A DNA stretch of 64,000 nucleotides from Flammeovirga agarivorans (GTDB taxonomy: Bacteria > Bacteroidota > Bacteroidia > Cytophagales > Flammeovirgaceae): assembly GCF_012641475.1 (NCBI RefSeq), contig NZ_JABAIL010000003.1:560318-624317 (forward strand), in the 5' to 3' direction. The notes under the pieces are model-generated. The model was not told the origin of the DNA. It searched no databases and worked only from the letters and a program-made list of their open reading frames with translations. This document shows, piece after piece, positions 1-8,474 of the stretch. The stretch's first letter is position 1. Every line of letters begins with the position of its first letter. A program made the translations under genes and the position numbers.

Positions 1-1
1 T

Positions 2-541
2 GCGGGTGTAAAGTGTGTAGAACATGGCTTCTTGATGTCTGAGAAAACAGTAAAAAGACTTGCTAACGAAAATATTGTTCTTTCTCTTCAGGGGTATGTA
101 AGTACCGTCCAATTTGCTCAAGCATCACAAATTCCTTGGTTCTCTCCTGAACAAGTTAGAAAAGCAACGCAAGTAAATGAAGGGGCGAAACAAATGATTG
201 AGTGGGTGAAAAAATACAATGTGTTTGTAGTGAGTGGTTCTGATATGTTTGCAGAGAATACTCCAAATGCTAAAATGAACATTACAGTCGAAAAGAACTT
301 TGGTTGGGAACCATGGGAAATCTTACAACACAACACATATAATGCAGGAAAGGTATTAGCCATGTCTGGCCCGGCGAGAAACCCTTACAGAGAAGGTCCT
401 ATTGGGGTAATTGAGGTAGGTGCCTATGCGGATATTCTAATTTGGGAAAAAAGCCCTCTTGAAGATATTGAAAATGTAATGCCTAATGATAACATCAAAT
501 TGATGGTTCAGGACGGCGATGTATTAAAAAATACTTTATAG
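2..541 (+). CDS. Amidohydrolase family protein, C-terminal part (5' end outside window)
   Basis: The reading frame is open from base 2, so the gene begins upstream; the Met near base 35 is internal. The first visible residues include a VEHG motif (His at about bases 23-25). In imidazolonepropionase-like amidohydrolases this is one of the metal-binding His of the TIM barrel. Further on, VVSGSDMF gives the usual late metal-ligand Asp strand. The end carries the GVIEVGAYADILIWE stretch, the beta-sandwich return typical of metal-dependent hydrolases (GxIxxGxxADLxxW). The substrate cannot be told from this fragment. A strong terminator follows directly, so it is probably the last gene of its transcript and separate from the ABC genes downstream. 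The family is fairly sure; the exact enzyme is unknown. Confidence 0.85.
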   Translation, partial: AGVKCVEHGFLMSEKTVKRLANENIVLSLQGYVSTVQFAQASQIPWFSPEQVRKATQVNEGAKQMIEWVKKYNVFVVSGSDMFAENTPNAKMNITVEKNFGWEPWEILQHNTYNAGKVLAMSGPARNPYREGPIGVIEVGAYADILIWEKSPLEDIENVMPNDNIKLMVQDGDVLKNTL

Positions 542-550
542 TCAATTCAT

Positions 551-595
551 AAAGCAGTGAGGTAAGTTATAGATATGACTTACTTCACTGCTTTT
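551..595 (+). terminator. Rho-independent terminator after the amidohydrolase
   Basis: A 17-bp stem (551-567 with 578-594, one G-T wobble) closes a 10-base loop and ends in a T-rich run (592-596). It separates the amidohydrolase from the ABC transporter genes. Confidence 0.85.
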
Positions 596-620
596 TGCTT
601 TATAGTGAACCAAAAATTGA

Positions 621-1337
621 ATGGAATCAGTTATTCATCTTTCAGATATAAGTTTTAATTGGAAGGATAATACTACACCTCTTTTCAATATTCCATCACT
701 CACAATTCAAAAAGGGGAAAAGGTTTTATTGCAAGGGAGAAGTGGTAGTGGTAAGTCGACCTTTCTTCATTTAATTGGAGGTTTTTTGTCTTCAAATAAA
801 GGAAAAGTATCCATTCTAGACCATGACCTTTCTGTATTTAGTCCTGCTGAAAAAGATCAATTTAGAGCAGATCATGTTGGCTATATTTTTCAGCAATTTA
901 ATTTAATTCCTTATCTATCGGTGATTGAAAATGTGGTATTACCGTTGCGCTTTTCTACCATTAGAAAATCTAAAGTAAGGAAAGAGGTGAATACAGAAGC
1001 CGAAAAACTATTATTGAAATTAGGAATTACTGTGAATTTACATGGTAGTGAAATCAATACATTAAGTGTAGGACAACAACAAAGAGTAGCAGCAGCAAGG
1101 GCTTTTATTGGTCATCCAGAAATTATACTGGCAGATGAACCTACTTCAGCCTTAGACAGCTATTCTAAAGCTCAATTTATGGATGTTTTACTTCAATTAT
1201 GTAAGGAGAATAATGCTACATTAATTATGGTTAGCCATGATGAGACCCTGACATCTTATTTTGATCAAATTCTTCCAATTTCTACATTCAATTCTACTTC
1301 TGAAGCTCTTGAAAACAATCATTTACCTTTCATATAA
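621..1337 (+). CDS. ABC transporter ATP-binding protein, LolD/MacB type
   Basis: This 238-residue nucleotide-binding subunit has all the standard motifs: Walker A GRSGSGKST at residues 39-47, Q-loop Gln91, signature LSVGQ at 148-152, Walker B ending ADEP at 171-174, and switch His206. The sequence between the Q-loop and the signature (FNLIPYLSVIENVVLPL) is typical of the LolD/MacB/FtsE group, whose members energise FtsX-like permeases to move lipoproteins, peptides or small molecules across the envelope rather than import nutrients. The next gene, an FtsX-like permease, overlaps its 3' end, so the two subunits are translationally coupled. The substrate is not shown. The four outer-membrane proteins that follow suggest an envelope function. 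Confidence 0.9.
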   Translation: MESVIHLSDISFNWKDNTTPLFNIPSLTIQKGEKVLLQGRSGSGKSTFLHLIGGFLSSNKGKVSILDHDLSVFSPAEKDQFRADHVGYIFQQFNLIPYLSVIENVVLPLRFSTIRKSKVRKEVNTEAEKLLLKLGITVNLHGSEINTLSVGQQQRVAAARAFIGHPEIILADEPTSALDSYSKAQFMDVLLQLCKENNATLIMVSHDETLTSYFDQILPISTFNSTSEALENNHLPFI

Positions 1338-2529
1338 AAGTATCAAGTACCGTAGATATACGTTCTTACTCAGTGTTCTTTCAATCGCTGTGAGTATCAC
1401 TTTATTGCTGAGTGTATTGAAGTTAAAGCATCAGGTAAGGGAAAGTTTTGTAGATGGTATACAAGGTATAGATTTGATTGTTGGGGCTAGAAACAGTGAA
1501 ATTTCCTTATTACTTTACAGTATCTATCATATTGGGTCACCGAATAATAATGTAAGTGAGCAATATTATCAGAAGCTAAAATCAAATAAAAATACTCGAT
1601 GGATCGCTCCTTTTTCTATGGGTGATTCTCACAAAGGTTTTCCAGTTATTGGTACTACTTATTCGTATTTCAATCAATTAGAAAAGCCTGATATGGTGAT
1701 ATCAGATGATTTAAAAAGTAACCATATCATCATAGGGGCTAAAGTAGCGAATGAGCTAGGATATAAAATAGGAGACCAATTAATATTATCTCATGGGAAT
1801 GGAGAACATAGTTTTATTGACCATGAGCATATTCATTTTAGAGTGTCCAAGATTCTTCCTTTACAAGGGACACATCTCGATAAATCATTATTTATTGGTA
1901 TTGAACAAATGGGAGAGATGCATCAGCAGTTTCACTCGCAAGTGTTTGATCCTTTTGATGATACATCTATTGACCAAAAGAAATCTTACAGCGGATTAAT
2001 TTTGAGTGTAAAGGAGAAGAATGGTTTACTTGGATTACAAAGAACGATCAATGATGATAAAGTCGAAGCACTAACGGCCATCTTACCGGCAGTAACAGTT
2101 TTAGAACTTTTTGAATTTATTGCTCCAATTGAGAAGGCATTAATAATGATCTCAATAATTGTATTTATTGTAGCTGTAATTGGTTTAATGACCACAGTAT
2201 TGACCAGTTTAAATGAAAGAAAAAAGGAGATGGCTATTCTTCGTTCTCTGGGTGCAAGTCATATTCAGATTTTCTTCTTGATCGTTGTTGAAACTTGTGG
2301 TATCACTCTAATTGGTGAAGTATTAGGCATTGTGATTTATCAATGTTCAATTTTAGTGTTATCGCCATATATAACATTAAAAACAGGAATCACTTTAACA
2401 CATCATTTTGAGTGGATTGAAATAATATCACTGCTCTTACTCTTTTTAACTAGTATTATATTCGGATTTATTCCGGCATATCAAAATTATAAAAACTCAC
2501 TTCATAAAAATTTGATTATTGCTTATTAA
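1309..2529 (+). CDS. FtsX-like (MacB-type) ABC transporter permease
   Basis: The product is about 406 residues with the MacB/FtsX layout: one N-terminal membrane helix (TFLLSVLSIAVSITLLL), a long periplasmic core domain, then three C-terminal helices. The second helix is followed by the family hallmark NERKKEMAILRSLGAS. The frame is open back to a TTG at 1261. I prefer the TTG at 1309 because the protein then begins with the usual short basic segment before helix 1, but no ATG is available and the start is uncertain. The gene overlaps the ATPase gene by 29 bases. It pairs with the LolD-like ATPase as a probable mechanotransmission-type transporter; the substrate is unknown. Confidence 0.85.
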   Translation: MKTIIYLSYKSIKYRRYTFLLSVLSIAVSITLLLSVLKLKHQVRESFVDGIQGIDLIVGARNSEISLLLYSIYHIGSPNNNVSEQYYQKLKSNKNTRWIAPFSMGDSHKGFPVIGTTYSYFNQLEKPDMVISDDLKSNHIIIGAKVANELGYKIGDQLILSHGNGEHSFIDHEHIHFRVSKILPLQGTHLDKSLFIGIEQMGEMHQQFHSQVFDPFDDTSIDQKKSYSGLILSVKEKNGLLGLQRTINDDKVEALTAILPAVTVLELFEFIAPIEKALIMISIIVFIVAVIGLMTTVLTSLNERKKEMAILRSLGASHIQIFFLIVVETCGITLIGEVLGIVIYQCSILVLSPYITLKTGITLTHHFEWIEIISLLLLFLTSIIFGFIPAYQNYKNSLHKNLIIAY

Positions 2530-2541
2530 ATCATCAACTAT

Positions 2542-3822
2542 ATGAAAAAAGCTATACTCTCAATCTTATTTCTTCTGAACTGTATTGTTGTATACTCACA
2601 AGAAGAAAAAACGGAAGGTTACCAGAATGAAGACCAAATGGGTGGTCCAAAATCTATTGGTAGTCAACTAGAAGAAAATAACAATAAGTACACTTTTGAG
2701 TACCGCTACCCCATTAAAGTAATGAAGGGGTGGTACGATCTTAAGCAAAAAATTAATGACAATTACGGTATTCAATTCGGAGTGAATTATACTAGTTTAT
2801 ATGTTCATTCTACTGAGACGATTACTTCAGATAATAATCCAAATGCGGCAAGTGGAATTTTAGATATACAAGCCGGGTGGACTTTCCTAAACCGTAAAAA
2901 AGGAAAAAACACGGGTACGCTTTATTTTAAAATTGACTCTCGACATAACTACAATGGAAGAGATGCTACTTCACCTATGTTTCATGGTATTTTTGAATCA
3001 GGCTATTATGGTTTGCCAGGTGTAGGTTACAATGACTATACAATTCGTATGAGAGAATTGAACTGGCAACAGAACCTATTTGATAACAAACTCATCTTTG
3101 TGGTTGGTAAAGTAGATGTTACCAATTATTTCAATTTCCATGGATTAGTTGTTCCATGGCAACACTTTATCGGTTATGGTTCTTCTGTATCAGGTACAGT
3201 GAATTGGGCTGATCCAGGTTTGGGTGGAGTATTTTCTTATCGTCCAACGGAGTCTTTCTATATTATGGCCGGGATTACAGATGTAAGAGGAGAGTTGTAT
3301 GAAGATGGGAAATTTCTAGATTTTGGAAATTATTTCTCGGATGGAAGGTTTGAATACCTAGTAGAAGTGGGATACGTACCGACGTTTGCAGAACGTTATT
3401 TCAAGAAAATTTCTGTGACCGCATGGTTATCTGATAGTTACACAACAACGACAGGAAGTGCAATTGGTCAAGGTCAAGGTATTGCTTTTTCTTCTCATTG
3501 GTTCTTCAAAGATCGATTCGCACCGTATGTCCGTTTTGGATTCTCTAATGGGGTAGGTGAAAATGCTTTTTACAAAAAGGATGTTCAAATTGGTCATGGA
3601 CTACGCTTTAGAAACTATGACCTGTTAGGGACATCTGTAAGTTGGAATCAGCCAAATGTTGATGGTGCAAAAGACCAGTATACTGCAGAGGTATTCTATC
3701 GTTTTAATCTTACCGCCCACTTTGAAGTAACTCCAAGTGCTCAATTTGTTCAGAACCCAACTTTCAACCCAGAAGCTAATAACCTCTTTTACTTTGGTAT
3801 TCGAGGTAGAATAACCCTATAA
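2542..3822 (+). CDS. OprB-like carbohydrate porin
   Basis: A 426-residue protein with a signal peptide (about residues 1-19, ending VYSQ). The mature part consists of alternating aromatic/polar strands and ends in a short strand (FYFGIRGRITL), as in outer-membrane beta-barrels. The opening region (GWYDLKQKINDNYGIQFGVNYTSLY) and the later WQQN, GYGSSVSGTVNW and FSSHWFFKDRFAPYVRFG segments resemble the carbohydrate-selective porin OprB family, which lets sugars or other small solutes diffuse through the outer membrane. It starts 12 bases after the permease gene and is followed by three more barrel genes at 4-11 base spacing, so it lies inside an operon. Family assignment is by pattern only. Confidence 0.7.
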   Translation: MKKAILSILFLLNCIVVYSQEEKTEGYQNEDQMGGPKSIGSQLEENNNKYTFEYRYPIKVMKGWYDLKQKINDNYGIQFGVNYTSLYVHSTETITSDNNPNAASGILDIQAGWTFLNRKKGKNTGTLYFKIDSRHNYNGRDATSPMFHGIFESGYYGLPGVGYNDYTIRMRELNWQQNLFDNKLIFVVGKVDVTNYFNFHGLVVPWQHFIGYGSSVSGTVNWADPGLGGVFSYRPTESFYIMAGITDVRGELYEDGKFLDFGNYFSDGRFEYLVEVGYVPTFAERYFKKISVTAWLSDSYTTTTGSAIGQGQGIAFSSHWFFKDRFAPYVRFGFSNGVGENAFYKKDVQIGHGLRFRNYDLLGTSVSWNQPNVDGAKDQYTAEVFYRFNLTAHFEVTPSAQFVQNPTFNPEANNLFYFGIRGRITL

Positions 3823-3832
3823 TATAACTTTC

Positions 3833-5011
3833 ATGAAATACTACACTACACTCTTTCTAGCATTTTTCTCTTGTTCGTTATTTGCCCAAGAATCTGATAA
3901 TCTTTCTACTCCCAATACAACGTTTAAGTTTGGTGGGTATGTGAAAGCTGATTTTTTATTTACGAACTTTCATAATGGTGAGCTACCAAGAACAAGTCCA
4001 ATGCGAGACATTCATTTTCCTGCGCAAATACCCGTTGGAGAAGAAGACTCGTTTAAGGATACCGACTTTCATGTCAAAGAATCAAGATTTAATTTTGATG
4101 TAAAAACTACCAAGTTAGGGAAAGAAATCCATGGTTTTCTTGAATTGGATTTTATGCTTTCAGGTCAAGGAAATGAAAATGTATCGAATTCATATGCGCC
4201 GAGATTAAGACACTTTTACTTTGAATGGGATCGTATGTTATTTGGGCAAACTTGGACCAACTTTATGGTAGTAGTGATCCCTAATGATTTGGACTTTTCT
4301 GGAGCACCTGAAGGAATTGTTTTTGTGAGACAGCCTCAGATAAGATATAAATACAAGACATGGTCGTTCTCAATAGAAAACCCAAATACAACAATCACAA
4401 CAAACGATGTGACCAATATCGCAACAGCCAATAGCTATATTCCAGATATTACTGCAAAAAAGAAATTTCCATTGAAAAAAGGATTTGTTTCTGTTGCTGG
4501 AATAGTAAGGACTTTATTTAGCTCACAGCCCGAAGATTATAAGAGTTTTGGTTTTGGAATCACTTCTGGTGGCTTAATAAAGGTAGGAGAAAAAGGGGAT
4601 GATTTTCGTTTTATGGCGACTTATGGAAATGGCTTGGGTAGATATATTGCATTAGGTTTTTTAAGTGCTGGATATGACAACGATACATCTCTGGAAAATA
4701 TTTCTTCTATCAATGGTTATGTTGCTTATAATCACTACTGGTCTAAAGTCTTAAGTTCATCTTTTAATGTTTCTGGACTTACGTCAGATAATCCTTCAAA
4801 TATCAACCCACAAGCCAATAAAGTAGCGTATAGTGCATCCGTCAACTTAAAATATGAACCGATAAAAGAAATGCTTTTAGGTATAGAGTTTAATTATGGA
4901 TATAGAGAATTGGTGGATAATACATCAGGAGCATTTTCGAGAATACAATTAGCCGCTAGGTATAAGTTCGGTTACCATAATTCTGAAACATCAGAGAAAT
5001 ATATAAAGTAA
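3833..5011 (+). CDS. DcaP-like outer-membrane porin
   Basis: A 392-residue protein with a signal peptide cleaved near residue 18 (SLFAQ). The mature start FKFGGYVKADFLF, the phrase VKESRFNFDVKTT and the strand pair GFLELDF / RHFYFEWDRMLFGQTWTNFM match the DcaP family of trimeric outer-membrane channels (porins for dicarboxylates and other small acids). The remaining sequence is beta-strand rich and ends IQLAARYKFGYH with a short polar tail. It is the second of four consecutive outer-membrane genes downstream of the ABC pair. The solute is not predictable. Confidence 0.75.
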   Translation: MKYYTTLFLAFFSCSLFAQESDNLSTPNTTFKFGGYVKADFLFTNFHNGELPRTSPMRDIHFPAQIPVGEEDSFKDTDFHVKESRFNFDVKTTKLGKEIHGFLELDFMLSGQGNENVSNSYAPRLRHFYFEWDRMLFGQTWTNFMVVVIPNDLDFSGAPEGIVFVRQPQIRYKYKTWSFSIENPNTTITTNDVTNIATANSYIPDITAKKKFPLKKGFVSVAGIVRTLFSSQPEDYKSFGFGITSGGLIKVGEKGDDFRFMATYGNGLGRYIALGFLSAGYDNDTSLENISSINGYVAYNHYWSKVLSSSFNVSGLTSDNPSNINPQANKVAYSASVNLKYEPIKEMLLGIEFNYGYRELVDNTSGAFSRIQLAARYKFGYHNSETSEKYIK

Positions 5012-5018
5012 TACAATT

Positions 5019-6014
5019 ATGACTAATAGAAAACTACTCTTACTAATACTATACACTTTTTCACTTTCCTTATTTTCTTTTAGTACTGTTAAAGCACAAG
5101 GGTTTGATTCTACACAAATAGGAAAAGAGTATCCTTATATATTACCTATTTTGGGAAAGAAGGCGTATACAAAAGGATATAAACTACCCAAACCTTTTGG
5201 TATTATGGCCAATTCGATTTTTACAAAACAAAATATTGTTCTTGAAAACTTCGCAATGGACTTCGTTTCATTAGGAGAAGAGCCGGAATTGGTAGATCTT
5301 AGTAGTATTATTGATTTTGGTACATCAAAAGTGAAGGTACTTACGGCAAACGCTAGAATTGATGCTTGGATCTTACCATTTTTAAGTGTGGGTGGATATT
5401 ACGGACGCTTTAAAAGTGAAACAACTATTGCTCTTGAAAAACCTTTAAAACTAAATGCACAATCCAATAGTGATGGAGCTTATTGGGGCTTTAACTTCTT
5501 AGTAGTTGCTCCGCTTGGGCCTATTAATTTAGGAGTGGATTACAGTTGGTCTTGGTCGGATAACAATCTATTAGATAAACCTGTACTAGTGAATGTTGCT
5601 GGGATTAGAGCCATTAAAAATTGGCCTATACGCAATAAACCAGATATGTTTATTGGCGCTTGGGTAGGAGCACAGTTTCAGTTTCTAGATGCAAAAACAT
5701 CAGGACAGGTAAGGTTGGGAGATGTAATAGATATCGATGGAGGAGCAAGACAGGATTTAGAGGATTGGTATCAAGCCATTGAAGACCCTAGTAGTTTACA
5801 TGACTACCTTTACAATAAAATTGATGAAAGTTTGGATGATGTTGAAAATACTACCGTCTATTATGAGTTCGACAAAAGGTTAGAAAAAAATTGGAACCTT
5901 GTTGTTGGTGGACAATGGCAGATTAATAGAGAATGGCAAATTCGTACGGAAGCAGGCTTTTTACCAGGTAAGTACCAAATAATGCTCTCAGGTAATTATA
6001 GATTTGGTTTTTAA
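5019..6014 (+). CDS. Predicted outer-membrane beta-barrel protein, unassigned
   Basis: I do not recognise a named family. The 331-residue product has a signal peptide (about residues 1-26, ending VKAQ), then amphipathic strands with many aromatic residues (FLSVGGYYGRFKSET, INLGVDYSWSWSDN, MFIGAWVGAQFQFL) and a terminal strand ending in Phe (MLSGNYRFGF), the classical signature for BAM-mediated outer-membrane insertion. A polar insertion around residues 235-280 probably forms an extracellular loop or plug. It lies 7 bases after the DcaP-like gene and 11 before the next barrel gene, so it is co-transcribed with them. Confidence 0.6.
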   Translation: MTNRKLLLLILYTFSLSLFSFSTVKAQGFDSTQIGKEYPYILPILGKKAYTKGYKLPKPFGIMANSIFTKQNIVLENFAMDFVSLGEEPELVDLSSIIDFGTSKVKVLTANARIDAWILPFLSVGGYYGRFKSETTIALEKPLKLNAQSNSDGAYWGFNFLVVAPLGPINLGVDYSWSWSDNNLLDKPVLVNVAGIRAIKNWPIRNKPDMFIGAWVGAQFQFLDAKTSGQVRLGDVIDIDGGARQDLEDWYQAIEDPSSLHDYLYNKIDESLDDVENTTVYYEFDKRLEKNWNLVVGGQWQINREWQIRTEAGFLPGKYQIMLSGNYRFGF

Positions 6015-6025
6015 ATATAAATTAG

Positions 6026-6751
6026 ATGATCTCAACTTTTCGCAAGTTCTTTCTTATTAGCATTTTATTGACAGCCAGTGTAACTGTTAGTTATGGTCAG
6101 GCGGCTATCTTGGTTTTAATTTTTGGAGATAAAGTAGCTTCTGAAAATTTTCACCTCAGTTTGGATGTGGGGGCAAATACTTCTTTTTATGAGAATGCTC
6201 CCGGTGATACTCAAATTGGTTGGAACTTTGGTCTGGGGACACATACTAAAATCTCGGATAAGTTTCAGTTAGTTGGTGAGTTTAAAATGGTGAGTGACCG
6301 TAGTAGAAGAAATACTCCTCGTATTTTACCTGTTCCTGATTTTGCGGATACACTGATTTCTAAAAGCTCTACCTCATGGGATGTAAGATACTTTGATATT
6401 CCAATATTAGTACGCTATTCTTTATCGGATAGTTGGCACTTGAGTACAGGCCCCCAATTTTCATTTAAAGCCAAAGCAACAGAAATAACAGAGCTAGATC
6501 TTACGAATGGCAATGAAGCGACAATCAATCAAAATATTAAAGATTCATTCCGTTCAGTGAATTATAATTGGGCTTTTGAGGTAGTAAAAAGTTTTGGAAA
6601 AGTAAGAGAAGGAAAGGGTTTAGATGTAAGGCTACGATATGTTTTGGGTATGTCCAATGTATTTAGTGACCAAGTCTCGTTAACATCAAGAGTAGATGTT
6701 TTACAATTTATCGTTACCATTCCTTTTATAGAAACAAACCCACAAAACTAA
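6026..6751 (+). CDS. Outer-membrane beta-barrel protein, PorT/OmpW-like size
   Basis: A 241-residue protein with a signal peptide (about residues 1-24) and an eight-strand-size barrel pattern (FHLSLDVGANTSFYE, WNFGLGTHTKISDKFQLVGEFKM, YFDIPILVRYSLSDSWHLSTGPQFSF). The RYFDIPILVRY stretch is characteristic of the Bacteroidota outer-membrane beta-barrel group often labelled PorT-like. It is the last gene of the ABC-plus-barrels cluster. Its TAA stop overlaps the stop codon of the convergent isomerase gene, so there is no room for a terminator between them. Confidence 0.65.
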   Translation: MISTFRKFFLISILLTASVTVSYGQAAILVLIFGDKVASENFHLSLDVGANTSFYENAPGDTQIGWNFGLGTHTKISDKFQLVGEFKMVSDRSRRNTPRILPVPDFADTLISKSSTSWDVRYFDIPILVRYSLSDSWHLSTGPQFSFKAKATEITELDLTNGNEATINQNIKDSFRSVNYNWAFEVVKSFGKVREGKGLDVRLRYVLGMSNVFSDQVSLTSRVDVLQFIVTIPFIETNPQN

Positions 6752-7584
6752 AACAGACTTTTAATGTACATCAGACTTGTTTTAATACTTTCGTAAGTAT
6801 CCTGAGAATAATCTTGTTCAATAAAGTAGCGACTTACTTTTTGCCTTTCAGCTTCTTGGAGTATTGTTGGGAAATCAATAATCCCTTTTCCAAGAGGTAC
6901 ATATTGATCTTGCGGCATTTTTTGGTCATCATATCTTTTTTCATGAAAAGAATGAATATCCTTTAGATGAATAGAAGAGACTCTATGCTCTAAATTCTTC
7001 AACATTTGTATCGGATGGATACCTGCAGCTTTTAACCAAAAGACATCTATTTCAAACTTAACTAATTCATTTTCTAAACGATCTATTAAAATTTGAAAAG
7101 GTGTAGTATGGTTATCTTCTATAAATTCAAAGGCATGGTGATGATAGGATAATGTGATGTTTGCTTCTTTACATTTTTCACCCATTTGATTGAGTGCGTC
7201 TGCCCACTTCTTAAAATCATCGATGGATCTTTCTTCTTCAAGTAAGTATCCTAAGGTAAGGTGATTGATACCTAATTGGTAGGCAAAATCGATAAGTGCA
7301 TCAATAGTTTCTATTCCTTTGATTTTATGGATTCCTCTTTTATTTGCCAACGCCCAATTGTTGGTAAGATACGGCCATTGAAAGAACGAACTTTTTATTT
7401 CTAGACCAATGTTTGAAGTGTATTCTTGTAGGGAGGCAACCTGTTGTAAGTGCATACCTTCGAATCTTCTATAACCCAATTCATATAATTTCTGTAAACA
7501 GCATTCTGGATTTTTTTCTAATTCATGACGAACAGTCCATAATTGAAGGCCAATTTTATCTAATATTGATGTATCTAATTTCAT
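6748..7584 (-). CDS. Sugar phosphate isomerase/epimerase family TIM-barrel protein
   Basis: The 278-residue product fits the xylose isomerase-like TIM barrel (AP endonuclease 2 superfamily). It begins KIGLQLWTVR, has a YHHHAFEF strand after mid-protein, then EIDVFWLKAAG, SSIHLKD and a late RYFIEQDYSQD. In this family the Glu, Asp and His at these places bind a divalent metal for ketose/aldose isomerisation or epimerisation. The exact sugar is unknown; annotated relatives act on inositol, hydroxypyruvate or dehydroshikimate. There is no signal peptide, so it is probably cytoplasmic. It is a single gene, convergent with and overlapping the stop of the barrel gene. Confidence 0.8.
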   Translation of the reverse strand: MKLDTSILDKIGLQLWTVRHELEKNPECCLQKLYELGYRRFEGMHLQQVASLQEYTSNIGLEIKSSFFQWPYLTNNWALANKRGIHKIKGIETIDALIDFAYQLGINHLTLGYLLEEERSIDDFKKWADALNQMGEKCKEANITLSYHHHAFEFIEDNHTTPFQILIDRLENELVKFEIDVFWLKAAGIHPIQMLKNLEHRVSSIHLKDIHSFHEKRYDDQKMPQDQYVPLGKGIIDFPTILQEAERQKVSRYFIEQDYSQDTYESIKTSLMYIKSLF

Positions 7585-7727
7585 TACAGAAAAGGAATGT
7601 TTTATAGAAGTTTTAAGAGAGGAAGTCTTATATTTTTGACTAACAACAAACGTAATTATCCTGTATTAGAATTACTATCAATTTTAAGCGATGAAGTATA
7701 AATGATGTAGCATTGAATAATAAGAGA

Positions 7728-7774
7728 AGAGGATATCTATTCATTCAAGGGTTGAACATGATTAGATATCCTCT
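7728..7774 (-). terminator. Hairpin downstream of the mdaB-like gene
   Basis: A 12-bp perfect stem (7728-7739 with 7763-7774) encloses a 23-base loop that can itself form a short TCAA/TTGA stem. On the minus strand it lies 10 bases past the stop of the quinone reductase gene and is followed by a T/C-rich stretch. Confidence 0.6.
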
Positions 7775-7783
7775 ATTTATATT

Positions 7784-8374
7784 TTATATAGACAGTTGGC
7801 TTAAAAAGGTATTATAGTTTTGAAGTTCTTTAGGAACATCTGCATTTTTTTCCATGTCATAGAAATGATGAGTATCGATTAGTTCCATGCCTGTAAACGC
7901 ATTCATTCTGTGGAATCCAAACATAACACCTTCATCTACGCTTTTTTGTTGGAAAAACTCATTTTCCATAGTAAATGCGGTATGTGGTGCATTCCAGCTT
8001 GTAGTCAATATATATTTTTTTCCATGAAGTTGTCCACCAGTACCATAATTGATTTCGGGATTTTTACGGCTTCTTCCATCATGTTTGTAGATACCATTCT
8101 GATGACCTGCTGTAAATACTTGATCGATATATTCTTTAAAACCGTTCGGTACTTGGAACCACCAGATGGGCACATGATAAACAACTACATCTGCCCATTT
8201 AAAGTTTTCTACTTCCGCGTCTGGGTCATATGCATCACCAATTTGAGTTGTTCTGACTTGGTATTCTTCTTTCGAAGAAAAGTACTCACTTGTAAATTCT
8301 GATAATGTTTTATTAAACTTTCCTCCTGAATGTGCGAATGGGTGTGCTGCGTTGATAATAAATATGTTTTTCAT
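7784..8374 (-). CDS. mdaB: MdaB-like NAD(P)H:quinone oxidoreductase (flavodoxin fold)
   Basis: The 196-residue product starts MKNIFIINAAHPFAHSGGKFN and carries the WADVVVYHVPIWWFQVPNGFKEYIDQVF block and TTSWNAPHTAF, closely resembling modulator of drug activity B. These FAD-binding reductases transfer two electrons from NAD(P)H to quinones and protect against oxidative stress. The frame is open upstream to 8437, but I chose the ATG at 8374: it is preceded by AAAAAGAAG and begins the conserved beta strand. The gene is divergent from a LysR regulator across a 100-base region with a -7-like element for each direction, so LysR control is likely. Confidence 0.85.
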   Translation of the reverse strand: MKNIFIINAAHPFAHSGGKFNKTLSEFTSEYFSSKEEYQVRTTQIGDAYDPDAEVENFKWADVVVYHVPIWWFQVPNGFKEYIDQVFTAGHQNGIYKHDGRSRKNPEINYGTGGQLHGKKYILTTSWNAPHTAFTMENEFFQQKSVDEGVMFGFHRMNAFTGMELIDTHHFYDMEKNADVPKELQNYNTFLSQLSI

Positions 8375-8397
8375 CTTCTTTTTGTTTTTATTTATTA

Positions 8398-8405
8398 CAA
8401 AAGTA
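8398..8405 (-). promoter_or_regulatory. -7 promoter element for mdaB-like gene
   Basis: On the minus strand the sequence reads TACTTTTG, a match to the Bacteroidota TAnnTTTG -7 element, 24 bases upstream of the ATG. The -33 element is not clear. Confidence 0.5.
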
Positions 8406-8441
8406 TAAGCTGTTTTAGTATCATAAAAATAATACATTTTA

Positions 8442-8449
8442 TACCTTTG
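8442..8449 (+). promoter_or_regulatory. -7 promoter element for the LysR gene
   Basis: TACCTTTG matches TAnnTTTG and lies 25 bases before the LysR start. With the opposite element at 8398-8405 it defines a compact divergent promoter in which one LysR tetramer could control both genes. Confidence 0.5.
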
Positions 8450-8474
8450 TATTAAAATATTAATAGATGGTGAA

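Noticed and set aside
1261-1340. Apparent frameshift between the ABC ATPase and the permease
   Set aside because: Both proteins are complete at their expected ends; the overlap with a TTG start is ordinary for a coupled ATPase-permease pair.
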